Shown here: positions 46,336 to 53,849 of the stretch, piece by piece
Numbering within the stretch: position 1 is the first letter of the stretch
How the letters are laid out: every line of letters starts with the position of its first letter
NCBI GenBank assembly: GCA_017301975.1
Contig: JAFLEI010000008.1
Span: 62,001-126,000, forward strand
Reading direction: 5' to 3'
Source of the DNA: Verrucomicrobiota bacterium
GTDB lineage: Bacteria; Verrucomicrobiota; Verrucomicrobiia; Verrucomicrobiales; Verrucomicrobiaceae
DNA: 64,000 nt
Translations under genes and position numbers: made by a program
Notes under the pieces: model-generated
What the model was told of the DNA's origin: nothing
Databases searched by the model: none
What the model saw: the letters and a program-made list of their open reading frames with translations, nothing else

Positions 46336-46368
46336 GGCGGCTTGTGTAAATAAACTGTCAACGCCGCC
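46336..46368. other. Stem-loop between the deacetylase stop and moxR start
   Basis: GGCGGC (46336-46341) and GCCGCC (46363-46368) pair around a 21-nt AT-rich loop that contains GTCAAC. It may be a terminator for the deacetylase gene or lie in the moxR promoter. The minus strand reads TTGACA inside the loop, but no good -10 follows at the right distance. Confidence 0.35.
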
Positions 46369-46383
46369 GAAACTTGGGTTTGT

Positions 46384-47319
46384 TTACCTGAGCAGCGTCT
46401 GCACGTGATGCGTCACGGCGCTGGCCAGCCCCTGAATGTTGTACCCTCCCTCAAGAATGGAGACGAGGCGGTCCTGACAGTGCGTGCGGGCGGACTCCAT
46501 CAGGAGCTTCGTCAAAGCGACAAAATCCTCATCCGTAAGCCGGAACTGCCCCAGGGGATCGTCGATGCGGGAGTCAAACCCGGCAGAAACAAGAATCAGG
46601 TCCGGTTTAAACTTGTCGAGGGCGGGCAGCACGCGGTCAGTGAAGGCCGCGCTGATCGTGCTCATGCCCGTGCGTGCGGGGAAGGGGAGGTTCAGCGTGG
46701 TCCCCTTGCCCTTGCCGTTGCCAGTTTCATCGGCGTGGCCGGTAAAGGGATACAGCGGACTCTGATGGGTGCTGCAAAACAGCACGCTGCCGTCCTCATA
46801 GAAAATGTCCTGCGTGCCGTTGCCATGATGTACATCCCAGTCCACGATGGCGATCTTCTGCGCACCATGCTGCTTCTGCGCGTGTCGCGCGGCGATGGCG
46901 ATGTTGTTAAACAGGCAAAAACCCATGCCCTGGGCAGGTCGTGCGTGGTGTCCCGGCGGTCGCACAGCGCAGAACGCGTTTTGGGCCTTTCCAGCAAACA
47001 CCGCATCCACGGCGTTCAAAACCCCACCCACGGCCTGAACCGCCACGTCATAGGATCTGTCGCAGATGGCTGTGTCTCCAGTGCTGAGGTCATCACGGCC
47101 AGATTCGACATCCGTTTTGGCCGTCGCGATGTACCCGCGATCATGACACAGGGCCAGCTCATCCAGCGTCGCCGCACGCGGTGCAATGCCCCGCGTTTTT
47201 CCCACCAGGCCTGCATCCTTCAGCGCCTGCGTGATCGCCACATGACGCTTCACGCTCTCAGGGTGCCCCGGACCCGGGTCATGCTGCTGGTAGATGGGAT
47301 CAAGAAGCAGAGCCGTCAT
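46384..47319 (-). CDS. Histone deacetylase superfamily (HDAC/AcuC-like) hydrolase
   Basis: A 311-residue zinc hydrolase with hallmark motifs: RPPGHHARPAQGMGFCLFNN (the His-His dyad), IVDWDVHHGNGTQDIFYED (zinc Asp/His) and ILVSAGFDSRIDDPLGQF (zinc Asp). Bacterial members deacetylate acetyl-CoA synthetase, acetylpolyamines or other amides. The N-terminus YQQHDPGPGHPESVKR is typical. It lies downstream of rph on the same strand, separated by a structured repeat element. The substrate is not deducible. Confidence 0.93.
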   Translation of the reverse strand: MTALLLDPIYQQHDPGPGHPESVKRHVAITQALKDAGLVGKTRGIAPRAATLDELALCHDRGYIATAKTDVESGRDDLSTGDTAICDRSYDVAVQAVGGVLNAVDAVFAGKAQNAFCAVRPPGHHARPAQGMGFCLFNNIAIAARHAQKQHGAQKIAIVDWDVHHGNGTQDIFYEDGSVLFCSTHQSPLYPFTGHADETGNGKGKGTTLNLPFPARTGMSTISAAFTDRVLPALDKFKPDLILVSAGFDSRIDDPLGQFRLTDEDFVALTKLLMESARTHCQDRLVSILEGGYNIQGLASAVTHHVQTLLR

Positions 47320-47334
47320 GCAGAGTTTACGCTG

Positions 47335-47416
47335 GTTGACTGTTGTTTACGATCGGTGGCGATGGTTTGGACAAACCATCGTCAACCACGGTCAACAACT
47401 GTAAACGACCGTCAAC
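47335..47416. repeat. Hexamer array around a hairpin between rph and the deacetylase gene
   Basis: GTCAAC or GTAAAC hexamers start at 47381, 47391, 47401 and 47411, exactly 10 bp apart. On the left side the inverted form occurs at 47335 (GTTGAC) and 47345 (GTTTAC). Between the two sets sits a perfect 10-bp hairpin, CGATGGTTTG (47360-47369) and CAAACCATCG (47372-47381). The outer arms also pair imperfectly, so the whole 82 bp can fold back. It may be a dispersed repeat, an attenuator between the two genes, or a multimeric protein site. Confidence 0.6.
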
Positions 47417-47426
47417 TCCGCCTCAC

Positions 47427-48212
<786 letters not shown>

Positions 48213-48269
48213 GCCCGTGCTTAGCATGAAGCGAAGATGCGCCCAAGTCTTTTGTGGATCCGATCAGGT

Positions 48270-48281
48270 GTTTGAACAAAC
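48270..48281. promoter_or_regulatory. Short palindrome in the divergent rph/48363 promoter region
   Basis: GTTTG-AA-CAAAC is a perfect short dyad in the 150 bp between the two divergent starts. The AT-rich stretch that follows (around 48300-48345) probably holds the promoter for the plus-strand gene. Weak evidence for a specific operator. Confidence 0.3.
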
Positions 48282-48362
48282 TTCACCGAGTCCTCGTCGA
48301 AAGCTTTAACTTAACTGGCATTCGTTATGCTAAAGATAGCTGACAGTTCAAACTTAATCTCC

Positions 48363-49043
48363 ATGACGCGCTTCCCTCGCCCCGGCTGTTGGTTCCGTTT
48401 TACCCCCACGGATTGGAATTTCATTCGAGACACCCTGGCGCTGACCGAGCGCGGAAAGGAGGGTTTCACAGCCATGCTGGAAGATCCGGACGCCGTGCCG
48501 ATCATCCTCGACAACGACAAGCTCTTCGATGCGGCGGTCATATCGCGAAAGGCGGCGATGCTCTCGCCGGAGCTGTTTTTCTTCCTCGTGGTGCGCCATT
48601 CCCTGAAGGAGTTTGGCATCAAGGAGATCGCCGTGGCGGACTACATGGCCGTCGTGTGCGCGGACTTCGGCTGCTCCCCCACCAAGGGACCGGAGGACAT
48701 CAATCACAGCATCGACAGCCTTTACAGCGTGGACTATCTGGAGGCCATCGAGAACGCCAGCCGCCATCACAAGTTCTTCCTGCACGTGCAGTGCGCAAAC
48801 CAGTTTCTCGTGCTCACCTGCCTGTATCCAGACTTCCTGCACCGTCGTGCCGCACGCCGTGGCGCACCGGACGTGGACTACTATGAGCAGGTCGTCGTCA
48901 GCCACCTTGATGCCGCCCGCAAGCATGTGCTGGCAGACGAGTTTGCCATGGAGGAAACCTTCGAAAAAGTGGCGCAGTGCTTCCCACCTGCACGCCGCGC
49001 CATGAACCACACGGTGCGCGAGTATTTGAGTCTGGGGCAGTGA
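48363..49043 (+). CDS. Conserved-looking cytoplasmic protein of unknown function
   Basis: A 226-residue protein without signal peptide or membrane helix. It is predicted helical, with recognisable but unnamed motifs such as MLSPELFFFLVVRHSLKEFG and VADYMAVVCADFG, and ends in a charged helix. ATG 48363 (MTRFPRPGCWFRFTPTDW) is preferred to the in-frame ATG 36 bp upstream. It converges on the voltage-sensor-like gene with six bp between stops. I do not recognise the family and propose no function. Confidence 0.78.
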   Translation: MTRFPRPGCWFRFTPTDWNFIRDTLALTERGKEGFTAMLEDPDAVPIILDNDKLFDAAVISRKAAMLSPELFFFLVVRHSLKEFGIKEIAVADYMAVVCADFGCSPTKGPEDINHSIDSLYSVDYLEAIENASRHHKFFLHVQCANQFLVLTCLYPDFLHRRAARRGAPDVDYYEQVVVSHLDAARKHVLADEFAMEETFEKVAQCFPPARRAMNHTVREYLSLGQ

Positions 49044-49049
49044 GAAATC

Positions 49050-49943
49050 TTATGTTGGGTTTCTGTCGCGCATCTGGGCCAGTTTCGTCTGAAGCTTGCC
49101 CAGTTCCTCCTCAAGGCCGGCAATCTTCTTCTCCAGCGTGGCGCAATACTTCGCCGGATCGCGCTGCTGAAGCCTTTCGAGGAGATTAAACAGCAGCGCC
49201 AGCCGCCAGAGCCGGGTCCAGAGACCGCGCAGGCGGTAGGCGCGCAACAGCTTGCCGGCGCGCAGCATGCGCGTGAAACGGAACAGGTTCAGCACGCGCA
49301 GGAAGGCGACCAGCGGTAGCAGGATGATGACGAGATTGATCCAGTTCTTGAGGCAGTACGTCGGCTTGTTGGGAGCCGCCGCGATCATCCAGAGAAACTC
49401 CATCGTAAAGCCGATCCAGATCACGCAGGTGGTCAGGTGCGTCGCCAGCGCCATGCGCGGATGATTGTCCAGTGTTTCGCCGCCGGTGAGCTCGGCACCC
49501 AAAACGGGAAGCACCAGCAGCGTCAGAATGACCATGGGCAGCGCCAGTTTTTGCTCAAGCTGCTCGGAAGTCTCTTCTCCCACCCGCTTCCAGCCGATGC
49601 CGGGCAGCCAGAGCCAGCCTTCCGGCTTGCTGCTGGCGGTGATCATGCGCAGAGGCGGCAGCAAAACGGTGAGCAGCAGGCGCTTGAGCCGCGCAGCCCA
49701 GGCATCGTGGGTGGCAAACAGACCCGCAATCCCTTCGATGACGATCATGGCCCACAAAGCCAGGAGCAGCGGACGGAAATGCGCGTGCGACAGGCACCAC
49801 TCTCGAAACTCTTCGCCGCTGTCGCCATGCGGCAGCACGATCCCGACCAGGGTGAGAAAAGCGACTGAGACAAGGAGCATCAGGCCATGGCGGATGGCGC
49901 CCCCTTGGGGGATCGGGCCGGAGGTGCTCGGAGCGCTCATCAT
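49050..49943 (-). CDS. Voltage-sensor-like membrane protein with C-terminal coiled coil and no pore
   Basis: A 297-residue protein. Two helices (about 19-38 and 57-77) precede four segments resembling a voltage-sensor domain: S1-like 132-152, S2-like 168-190 with acidic Glu182, S3-like KNWINLVIILLP (with Asn where channels usually have Asp), and an S4-like helix. In the S4-like helix, Arg/Lys residues fall at 222, 225, 228, 231, 234 and 237, an exact every-third-residue pattern. No pore loop or S5-S6 follows; the chain ends in a coiled coil (about 255-292). This outline recalls the Hv1 proton channel or an orphan sensor. The start may be either of two adjacent ATG codons. Confidence 0.82.
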   Translation of the reverse strand: MMSAPSTSGPIPQGGAIRHGLMLLVSVAFLTLVGIVLPHGDSGEEFREWCLSHAHFRPLLLALWAMIVIEGIAGLFATHDAWAARLKRLLLTVLLPPLRMITASSKPEGWLWLPGIGWKRVGEETSEQLEQKLALPMVILTLLVLPVLGAELTGGETLDNHPRMALATHLTTCVIWIGFTMEFLWMIAAAPNKPTYCLKNWINLVIILLPLVAFLRVLNLFRFTRMLRAGKLLRAYRLRGLWTRLWRLALLFNLLERLQQRDPAKYCATLEKKIAGLEEELGKLQTKLAQMRDRNPT

Positions 49944-50254
49944 GGGTCGCAAGTTAGAGCCAGCCCGCACCCGTTGGCAATCCCAGGGTTGTTTGGCAAT
50001 GGATTGATCCTTATGTGCTGGAGGATCGACGGCTCCTGCTTCGAAGGCCAACGGCCTTCCGCATCATAGCGAAGGGATGCCGAGCCTTGGCGAGTGCTTC
50101 CCTGGAACAGGGCGCATCCTCTCCGGGAAGCAAATCCAGCACTTCTTCGTGCGCCGTTCTCACCAGCAGCGTCTGCCCGTCATTTCGCCGCACGCCATCC
50201 GCTCTCCTTGGTCGCCCGCGATTTTGTTCGCGTCAGTTCATTGCCCAACTGGGA
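49944..50254. other. 311-bp gap holding repeat copy 1
   Basis: The gap lies between the voltage-sensor-like gene start and the response-regulator stop. It contains the ~148-bp repeat at 50043-50190. The rest must carry the promoter of the voltage-sensor-like gene (49944-50040), in which I see no clear -35/-10 pair. Confidence 0.5.
50043..50190. repeat. Dispersed structured repeat, copy 1
   Basis: It starts with a perfect hairpin, GAAGGCC-AAC-GGCCTTC (50043-50059). A second hairpin follows, with outer pair AGGGA/TCCCT (50073-50077 and 50099-50103) and inner pair GCC/GGC (50084-50086 and 50089-50091). A conserved tail containing GGAAGCAAA and TTCTTCG ends at CCAGCAGCG and a little beyond. It matches 63131-63275 over its length, roughly three quarters identical by eye, with compensatory changes in both inner stems. 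Confidence 0.75.
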
Positions 50255-50926
50255 TCAACCACCGCCCAGCGCATAACCCACGCCACGCACCGTGCGAATC
50301 AGCTTCTTGTCGTGGTCCTTGTCGATCTTCGCGCGCAGGCGCTGGATGTAAACCTCCACCAGATTGGTTTCCGGATCCATGTTGTAGCCCCACACGTGCT
50401 CATAAATTTGCATGCGGCCAAACACTCTCCCCGGGCTGCGCATCAGGTGCTCCAGCAGTTCAAACTCGCGCGTGCTCAGCTCGATGTCCGCACCGCCGCG
50501 GCTGACTTTTCGCTCAAGCAGATTGATGCACAGATCATCCACCCGCAGCAGATGGCTGGAATCTCCCGCCTTGCGCCGCACCACGGTGTGCAGTCGCGCG
50601 GCCAGTTCCTCGACGAAGAACGGCTTCGTCATATAATCATCAGCGCCAAGATTCAGACCTTCGATTTTTTCCGGCAGCGTGGACCGCGCCGTCAGCAGGA
50701 TGACCGGCACGTTGTTGCGCTTTTCCCGCAGGCCGCGCAGGATGCTCAGCCCGTCGCGCCCCGGCACCATGATGTCCAGCACCAGCGCGTCGTACGGCAC
50801 CGTCGTCGCCATTTCCCAGGCTTCATCGCCATCGCTGATGGCGTCGACCTGGATGCCCTGCTCCTCCAGCCCCTTCTTGGCAAAGGAAAGCAGTTTGGCC
50901 TGGTCTTCGACGAGGAGAATGCGCAT
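50255..50926 (-). CDS. OmpR/PhoB-family response regulator
   Basis: A 223-residue two-domain regulator. The receiver (1-115) has MRILLVEDQ, the phosphoacceptor Asp51 in LVLDIMVPG, and the conserved Thr and Lys (LLTARS, YMTKPF). The C-terminal winged helix has ELSTREFELLEHLMRSPGR and a wing ending LIRTVRGVGYAL. ATG 50926 starts the receiver exactly. No sensor kinase gene is beside it, so it is an orphan here, or its kinase lies elsewhere. It is divergent from the serine hydrolase gene with 64 bp between starts, which is therefore a candidate target. Confidence 0.94.
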   Translation of the reverse strand: MRILLVEDQAKLLSFAKKGLEEQGIQVDAISDGDEAWEMATTVPYDALVLDIMVPGRDGLSILRGLREKRNNVPVILLTARSTLPEKIEGLNLGADDYMTKPFFVEELAARLHTVVRRKAGDSSHLLRVDDLCINLLERKVSRGGADIELSTREFELLEHLMRSPGRVFGRMQIYEHVWGYNMDPETNLVEVYIQRLRAKIDKDHDKKLIRTVRGVGYALGGG

Positions 50927-50990
50927 GCGCCCGGACGATGCGGTGCAAAGGCGGATTGTCCACTCACACATGAAGGTCTATGGTGCTCGC

Positions 50991-51986
50991 ATGAAGCCCC
51001 TGCTGGCATTCCTGCATTTTTTCACCTTCTCACCTGCGGCGGAGACGCTGCCTGCGCAGGGCATTCAGGCGGCGGCGGCTTATTCCGCCGCCCACGGCGG
51101 CCACGCCCTGCTGATCAAGCAGAACGGCAAAACCCTCCACGAATCCTACACCAACGGTCACACGAAATCCGAGCCCCATCGCATCTACAGCGGCACCAAG
51201 GCCTTCTGGGGTCTCACCGCCTTCGCCGCGGAGAAGGACGGGCTGTTTTCCATGGATGAGCACGTGGCCGACACCATCACCGAATGGCAGGGCGACAAAC
51301 GCAAGAGCCAGATCACCGTGCGGCAGCTTCTCGATTTCAGCCACGGCCTGGAGCCGATGTTTGGACTCCATGAGAACACCTTTCCTGACCGCACCGCCGC
51401 CGCGCTCAAGGCCCGGCCCGTGGCTTCATCAGGCAAATCCTTCATCTACGGCCCCGCCGCGCTCCAGGTGTTTCACGAGTTTCTCGCACGCAAACTGCAG
51501 AAGCGCCAGACCCCCACGCGCTACCTGGAGCGCAAGGTGCTCGGCCCGCTCGGCCTCGGCTCGCAGCGCTACCTGCCGGACCAGCATGGCGCACCGCTGC
51601 TCGCCGCCGGTTTCATGCAGACCGCCCGCCAGTGGTCAGAGCTTGGCACTTGGATGCTCAAGCGCGAAGACGTCCTCATGAAGCTCCAGGGAAGCAGCGC
51701 CAACGCCGCCTTCGCCTTCGGTTTCTGGAACAACCACGCCGCCGAATCCAAATCCGCCCGCGAGGTGGACGCGGAGGCCATGCTCGACAAAAAATGGCAG
51801 CAGCAGTCCTGGCGCAACGCCTGCCTCTCCCGCTCCGCCCCCCCAGATCTCATCGGCTGCATCGGCTCCTACGGCCAGCGGCTCTACATCGTGCCATCCA
51901 TGAAGCTCGTCATCGTACGGCTCGCAAAGGACTCCAAACCGAACGACGCGCAGATGCTGAGGCTCTTGTTTGGGAAGTCAGGATGA
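50991..51986 (+). CDS. Exported serine beta-lactamase-like hydrolase (class C/PBP fold)
   Basis: A 331-residue protein with a signal peptide (MKPLLAFLHFFTFSPAAETL). It has the class C beta-lactamase/esterase fold with the catalytic SxxK motif S67-G-T-K70. The second motif is FIYGPAAL where most homologues have YxN, and the third KTG-type motif is not obvious, so beta-lactam hydrolysis is unlikely; an esterase or peptidase role fits better. Another possible start lies 21 bp upstream. A short piece of this gene (51756-51785) recurs at 52585-52614. Confidence 0.87.
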   Translation: MKPLLAFLHFFTFSPAAETLPAQGIQAAAAYSAAHGGHALLIKQNGKTLHESYTNGHTKSEPHRIYSGTKAFWGLTAFAAEKDGLFSMDEHVADTITEWQGDKRKSQITVRQLLDFSHGLEPMFGLHENTFPDRTAAALKARPVASSGKSFIYGPAALQVFHEFLARKLQKRQTPTRYLERKVLGPLGLGSQRYLPDQHGAPLLAAGFMQTARQWSELGTWMLKREDVLMKLQGSSANAAFAFGFWNNHAAESKSAREVDAEAMLDKKWQQQSWRNACLSRSAPPDLIGCIGSYGQRLYIVPSMKLVIVRLAKDSKPNDAQMLRLLFGKSG

Positions 51987-52000
51987 ATGCTTCGCGCTCC

Positions 52001-52300
52001 TCAGCTCCGCCACAAGCCATAGTTGGGATGCCGTTTTTCATGCTTCACCACCGACACCCGAACGCCATCAGGCATAACGCGATAGAGAATCAGATGTGGA
52101 AACTTGTGCAGCGTGGCCCGTCGTAGAAATCCATTGCCGAGATAGTATGGAAACCGCGTTGGATGCGCTGCGATCTCGACAAACCGCGCCTGCAACTCAC
52201 TAAAGAAGCGGTCCGCCAGCCGTTCTCCACCTTCCTTGGTGTAATAAGCGAGGATGGCCTTCACATCCCGCTCCACCGCCGGATGAAAGGTGAGGTTCAT
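52001..52300 (-). CDS. ParE/RelE-family toxin
   Basis: A 99-residue protein with the ParE/RelE fold: FHPAVERDVKAILAYY at the start, FSELQARFVEIAAHPTRFPY in the middle, and the C-terminal strands LILYRVMPDGVRVSVVKHEK ending in HPNYGLWRS. ParE toxins poison gyrase and RelE toxins cleave mRNA on ribosomes; the sequence alone does not decide between them. The ATG overlaps the antitoxin stop by 4 bp, the standard antitoxin-first arrangement. Confidence 0.9.
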   Translation of the reverse strand: MNLTFHPAVERDVKAILAYYTKEGGERLADRFFSELQARFVEIAAHPTRFPYYLGNGFLRRATLHKFPHLILYRVMPDGVRVSVVKHEKRHPNYGLWRS

Positions 52301-52524
52301 GCCGCCCGCCCTGGCCGCTGGATCTTTGCTAGAAGCTCGTCATAAGACAGAGGTTTCACCAGTCCTGCCTCCATCTCTGCATCTCGTCGCAGAGCTTCGG
52401 CCAGAATGTCCTCCGGCTCTTCAGTGTCATCGGGCAGACTGTCCAGCATCATCATCGCAATGGCGGTGCGCTCGGATCTTCCGAGGCCCATCGCCGCATG
52501 TACGATTTCATTCACGGTGCTCAT
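52297..52524 (-). CDS. Antitoxin of the ParE/RelE-type module
   Basis: A 75-residue acidic protein similar to addiction-module antitoxins of the TIGR02574 type. The N-terminal part MSTVNEIVHAAMGLGRSERT leads to LDSLPDD, followed by an acidic helix and a C-terminal LSYDELLAKIQRPGR that likely wraps the toxin. It precedes and overlaps the toxin gene. An in-frame ATG 18 bp upstream is possible. It would also autoregulate the operon. Confidence 0.87.
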   Translation of the reverse strand: MSTVNEIVHAAMGLGRSERTAIAMMMLDSLPDDTEEPEDILAEALRRDAEMEAGLVKPLSYDELLAKIQRPGRAA

Positions 52525-52584
52525 GCTTCCCACCATCCTCAAACTCCCGGCAAAATCTACTGCAATGTTGGATTCCGGATCATG

Positions 52585-52614
52585 GCCCGCGAGGCGGACG
52601 CAGAGGCCATGCTC
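52585..52614 (+). pseudogene. Fragment duplicated from the serine hydrolase gene
   Basis: These 30 bp match 51756-51785 of the serine hydrolase gene at 28 positions; both differences are single transitions and the next codon (GAC) is missing. Read in frame it gives AREADAEAMLKK against AREVDAEAMLDKK in the gene. The surrounding 95 bp between the antitoxin and the next gene show no further clear match, so it is a remnant of a duplication, not a gene. Confidence 0.5.
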
Positions 52615-52637
52615 AAAAAAAGCTCCTCAAAATCCCA

Positions 52638-53849
52638 TCACCTCTGCCGAGGTGCGCTCTGAACAGGAATGGCAGCGGGCGGAGGAGCAGGCGGGACCTG
52701 CGATTGAGCGCCACCGTTCTTGGAAGGGACTGGCGGCGCTACGGCAGGCTCATCATCCACCACCGGAATCGCCTTCCTCACCATCATCTTGGAAACCCCA
52801 TAAATGAGCGTGCTCTGCTTGGGCCGCCACTGGTAGCCGATGCCAAAGGGAATCACGGGGACCTCATGAGTGCGGTAATACTCGGCCAGGTCGGGTTGGT
52901 AGTGCTGCTTGAACAGGGCGATCGGACCTGGATACCAGCCATAGGCTTTCACATCCCAGGAATCACGCGGAAAGTCCTTCCACATGATGCCGGAGTCATC
53001 CTGCGTCATGGTATGGCAGTGGGTGAGAAGATAGTCTCGGATGGTGTGAAACTCACTCATATGCATGAGGTAGGAGGCGGACTTGGTGAAGCCGTTCATG
53101 GCACCCAGCCCGTCGCAAAACCGCAGGAAAGAAGCGTCCTGCTTCAGCGCCCAGCTCGCAATGTTGGTGGAGAAGTAGTACAGCGTCTGCTGCTTCCCTT
53201 GGGCGCCGAGGAAAGTGATGCGCGCTCCGGAAGTTTTGGTCTCCTTGTCCGTCAGGATTTTCCCTTCGGCATCCAGCCAGATTTTTTCCACGTTTTGGAT
53301 GAAGCAGCCGCAGCGGGCCAGGAAGACATACAGCACCGGCAGAGTCCCCGTCAGCTTCGTGGCCTGCAGATCCTTCTTCATGTCCGCCGTGATGAAGAAG
53401 CTGTAGCTCAGCGAGGCATTCAGCGTGTTGCGCAGATTGCCCAGTGACGAGCCCAGCTCCCCCTCGCTCAGCTTCGTTACATCCGGCGGCAGACCCACCG
53501 GCTCCACCGCAGCCAGCACATAGGCGGAGGCATTGGGAAAAAACGTGTAGGCATGCAGGAAATCGGGACCGCTGAAAACATACAGCAGCGGTCCGCTGTC
53601 GCTCACAGCCTCCGGCAGCCCCAGCGGCGCCCATTCCCGGATGGCCCGCAGTTGCCTCTCCTCCGCATCCGCCCAGGTGGCGTCGAGCTCTTTCGCATGC
53701 GAGTTGAACTCCCCCCGCTGCGCCAGCCCGGCCAGCGACGAGCCTTCCTGCGGCATGCCTGCGAGGAAGCGCGCCTGCTCGTTGGGCGTTGGCGGCTCCG
53801 CAAAGGCGGTTTGAGCCAGGGCAATCAGCAGAACGAGTGTGTTTTTCAT
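52638..53849 (-). CDS. Exported protein of unknown function coupled to the permease
   Basis: A 403-residue protein with a signal peptide (MKNTLVLLIALAQTAFAEPP). A long mixed alpha/beta body has recognisable features such as GPLLYVFSGPDFLHAYTFFP and LARCGCFIQNVEKIW, and the end is Pro-rich and disordered (APPVPSKN to SAPRQR). The CGC pair and other cysteines could form disulfides. I do not recognise the family. Its ATG overlaps the stop of the amino-acid permease by 4 bp, so the two are co-translated. Confidence 0.8.
   Translation of the reverse strand: MKNTLVLLIALAQTAFAEPPTPNEQARFLAGMPQEGSSLAGLAQRGEFNSHAKELDATWADAEERQLRAIREWAPLGLPEAVSDSGPLLYVFSGPDFLHAYTFFPNASAYVLAAVEPVGLPPDVTKLSEGELGSSLGNLRNTLNASLSYSFFITADMKKDLQATKLTGTLPVLYVFLARCGCFIQNVEKIWLDAEGKILTDKETKTSGARITFLGAQGKQQTLYYFSTNIASWALKQDASFLRFCDGLGAMNGFTKSASYLMHMSEFHTIRDYLLTHCHTMTQDDSGIMWKDFPRDSWDVKAYGWYPGPIALFKQHYQPDLAEYYRTHEVPVIPFGIGYQWRPKQSTLIYGVSKMMVRKAIPVVDDEPAVAPPVPSKNGGAQSQVPPAPPPAAIPVQSAPRQR

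Noticed and set aside
46333..46361. A TTGACA box on the minus strand as a moxR promoter
   Set aside because: The expected -10 position reads GCCCTT; the match is to one half of a promoter only.
50991..51986. Antibiotic-resistance beta-lactamase
   Set aside because: The SxxK motif is present, but the YxN and KTG motifs are not standard, so resistance is not supported.
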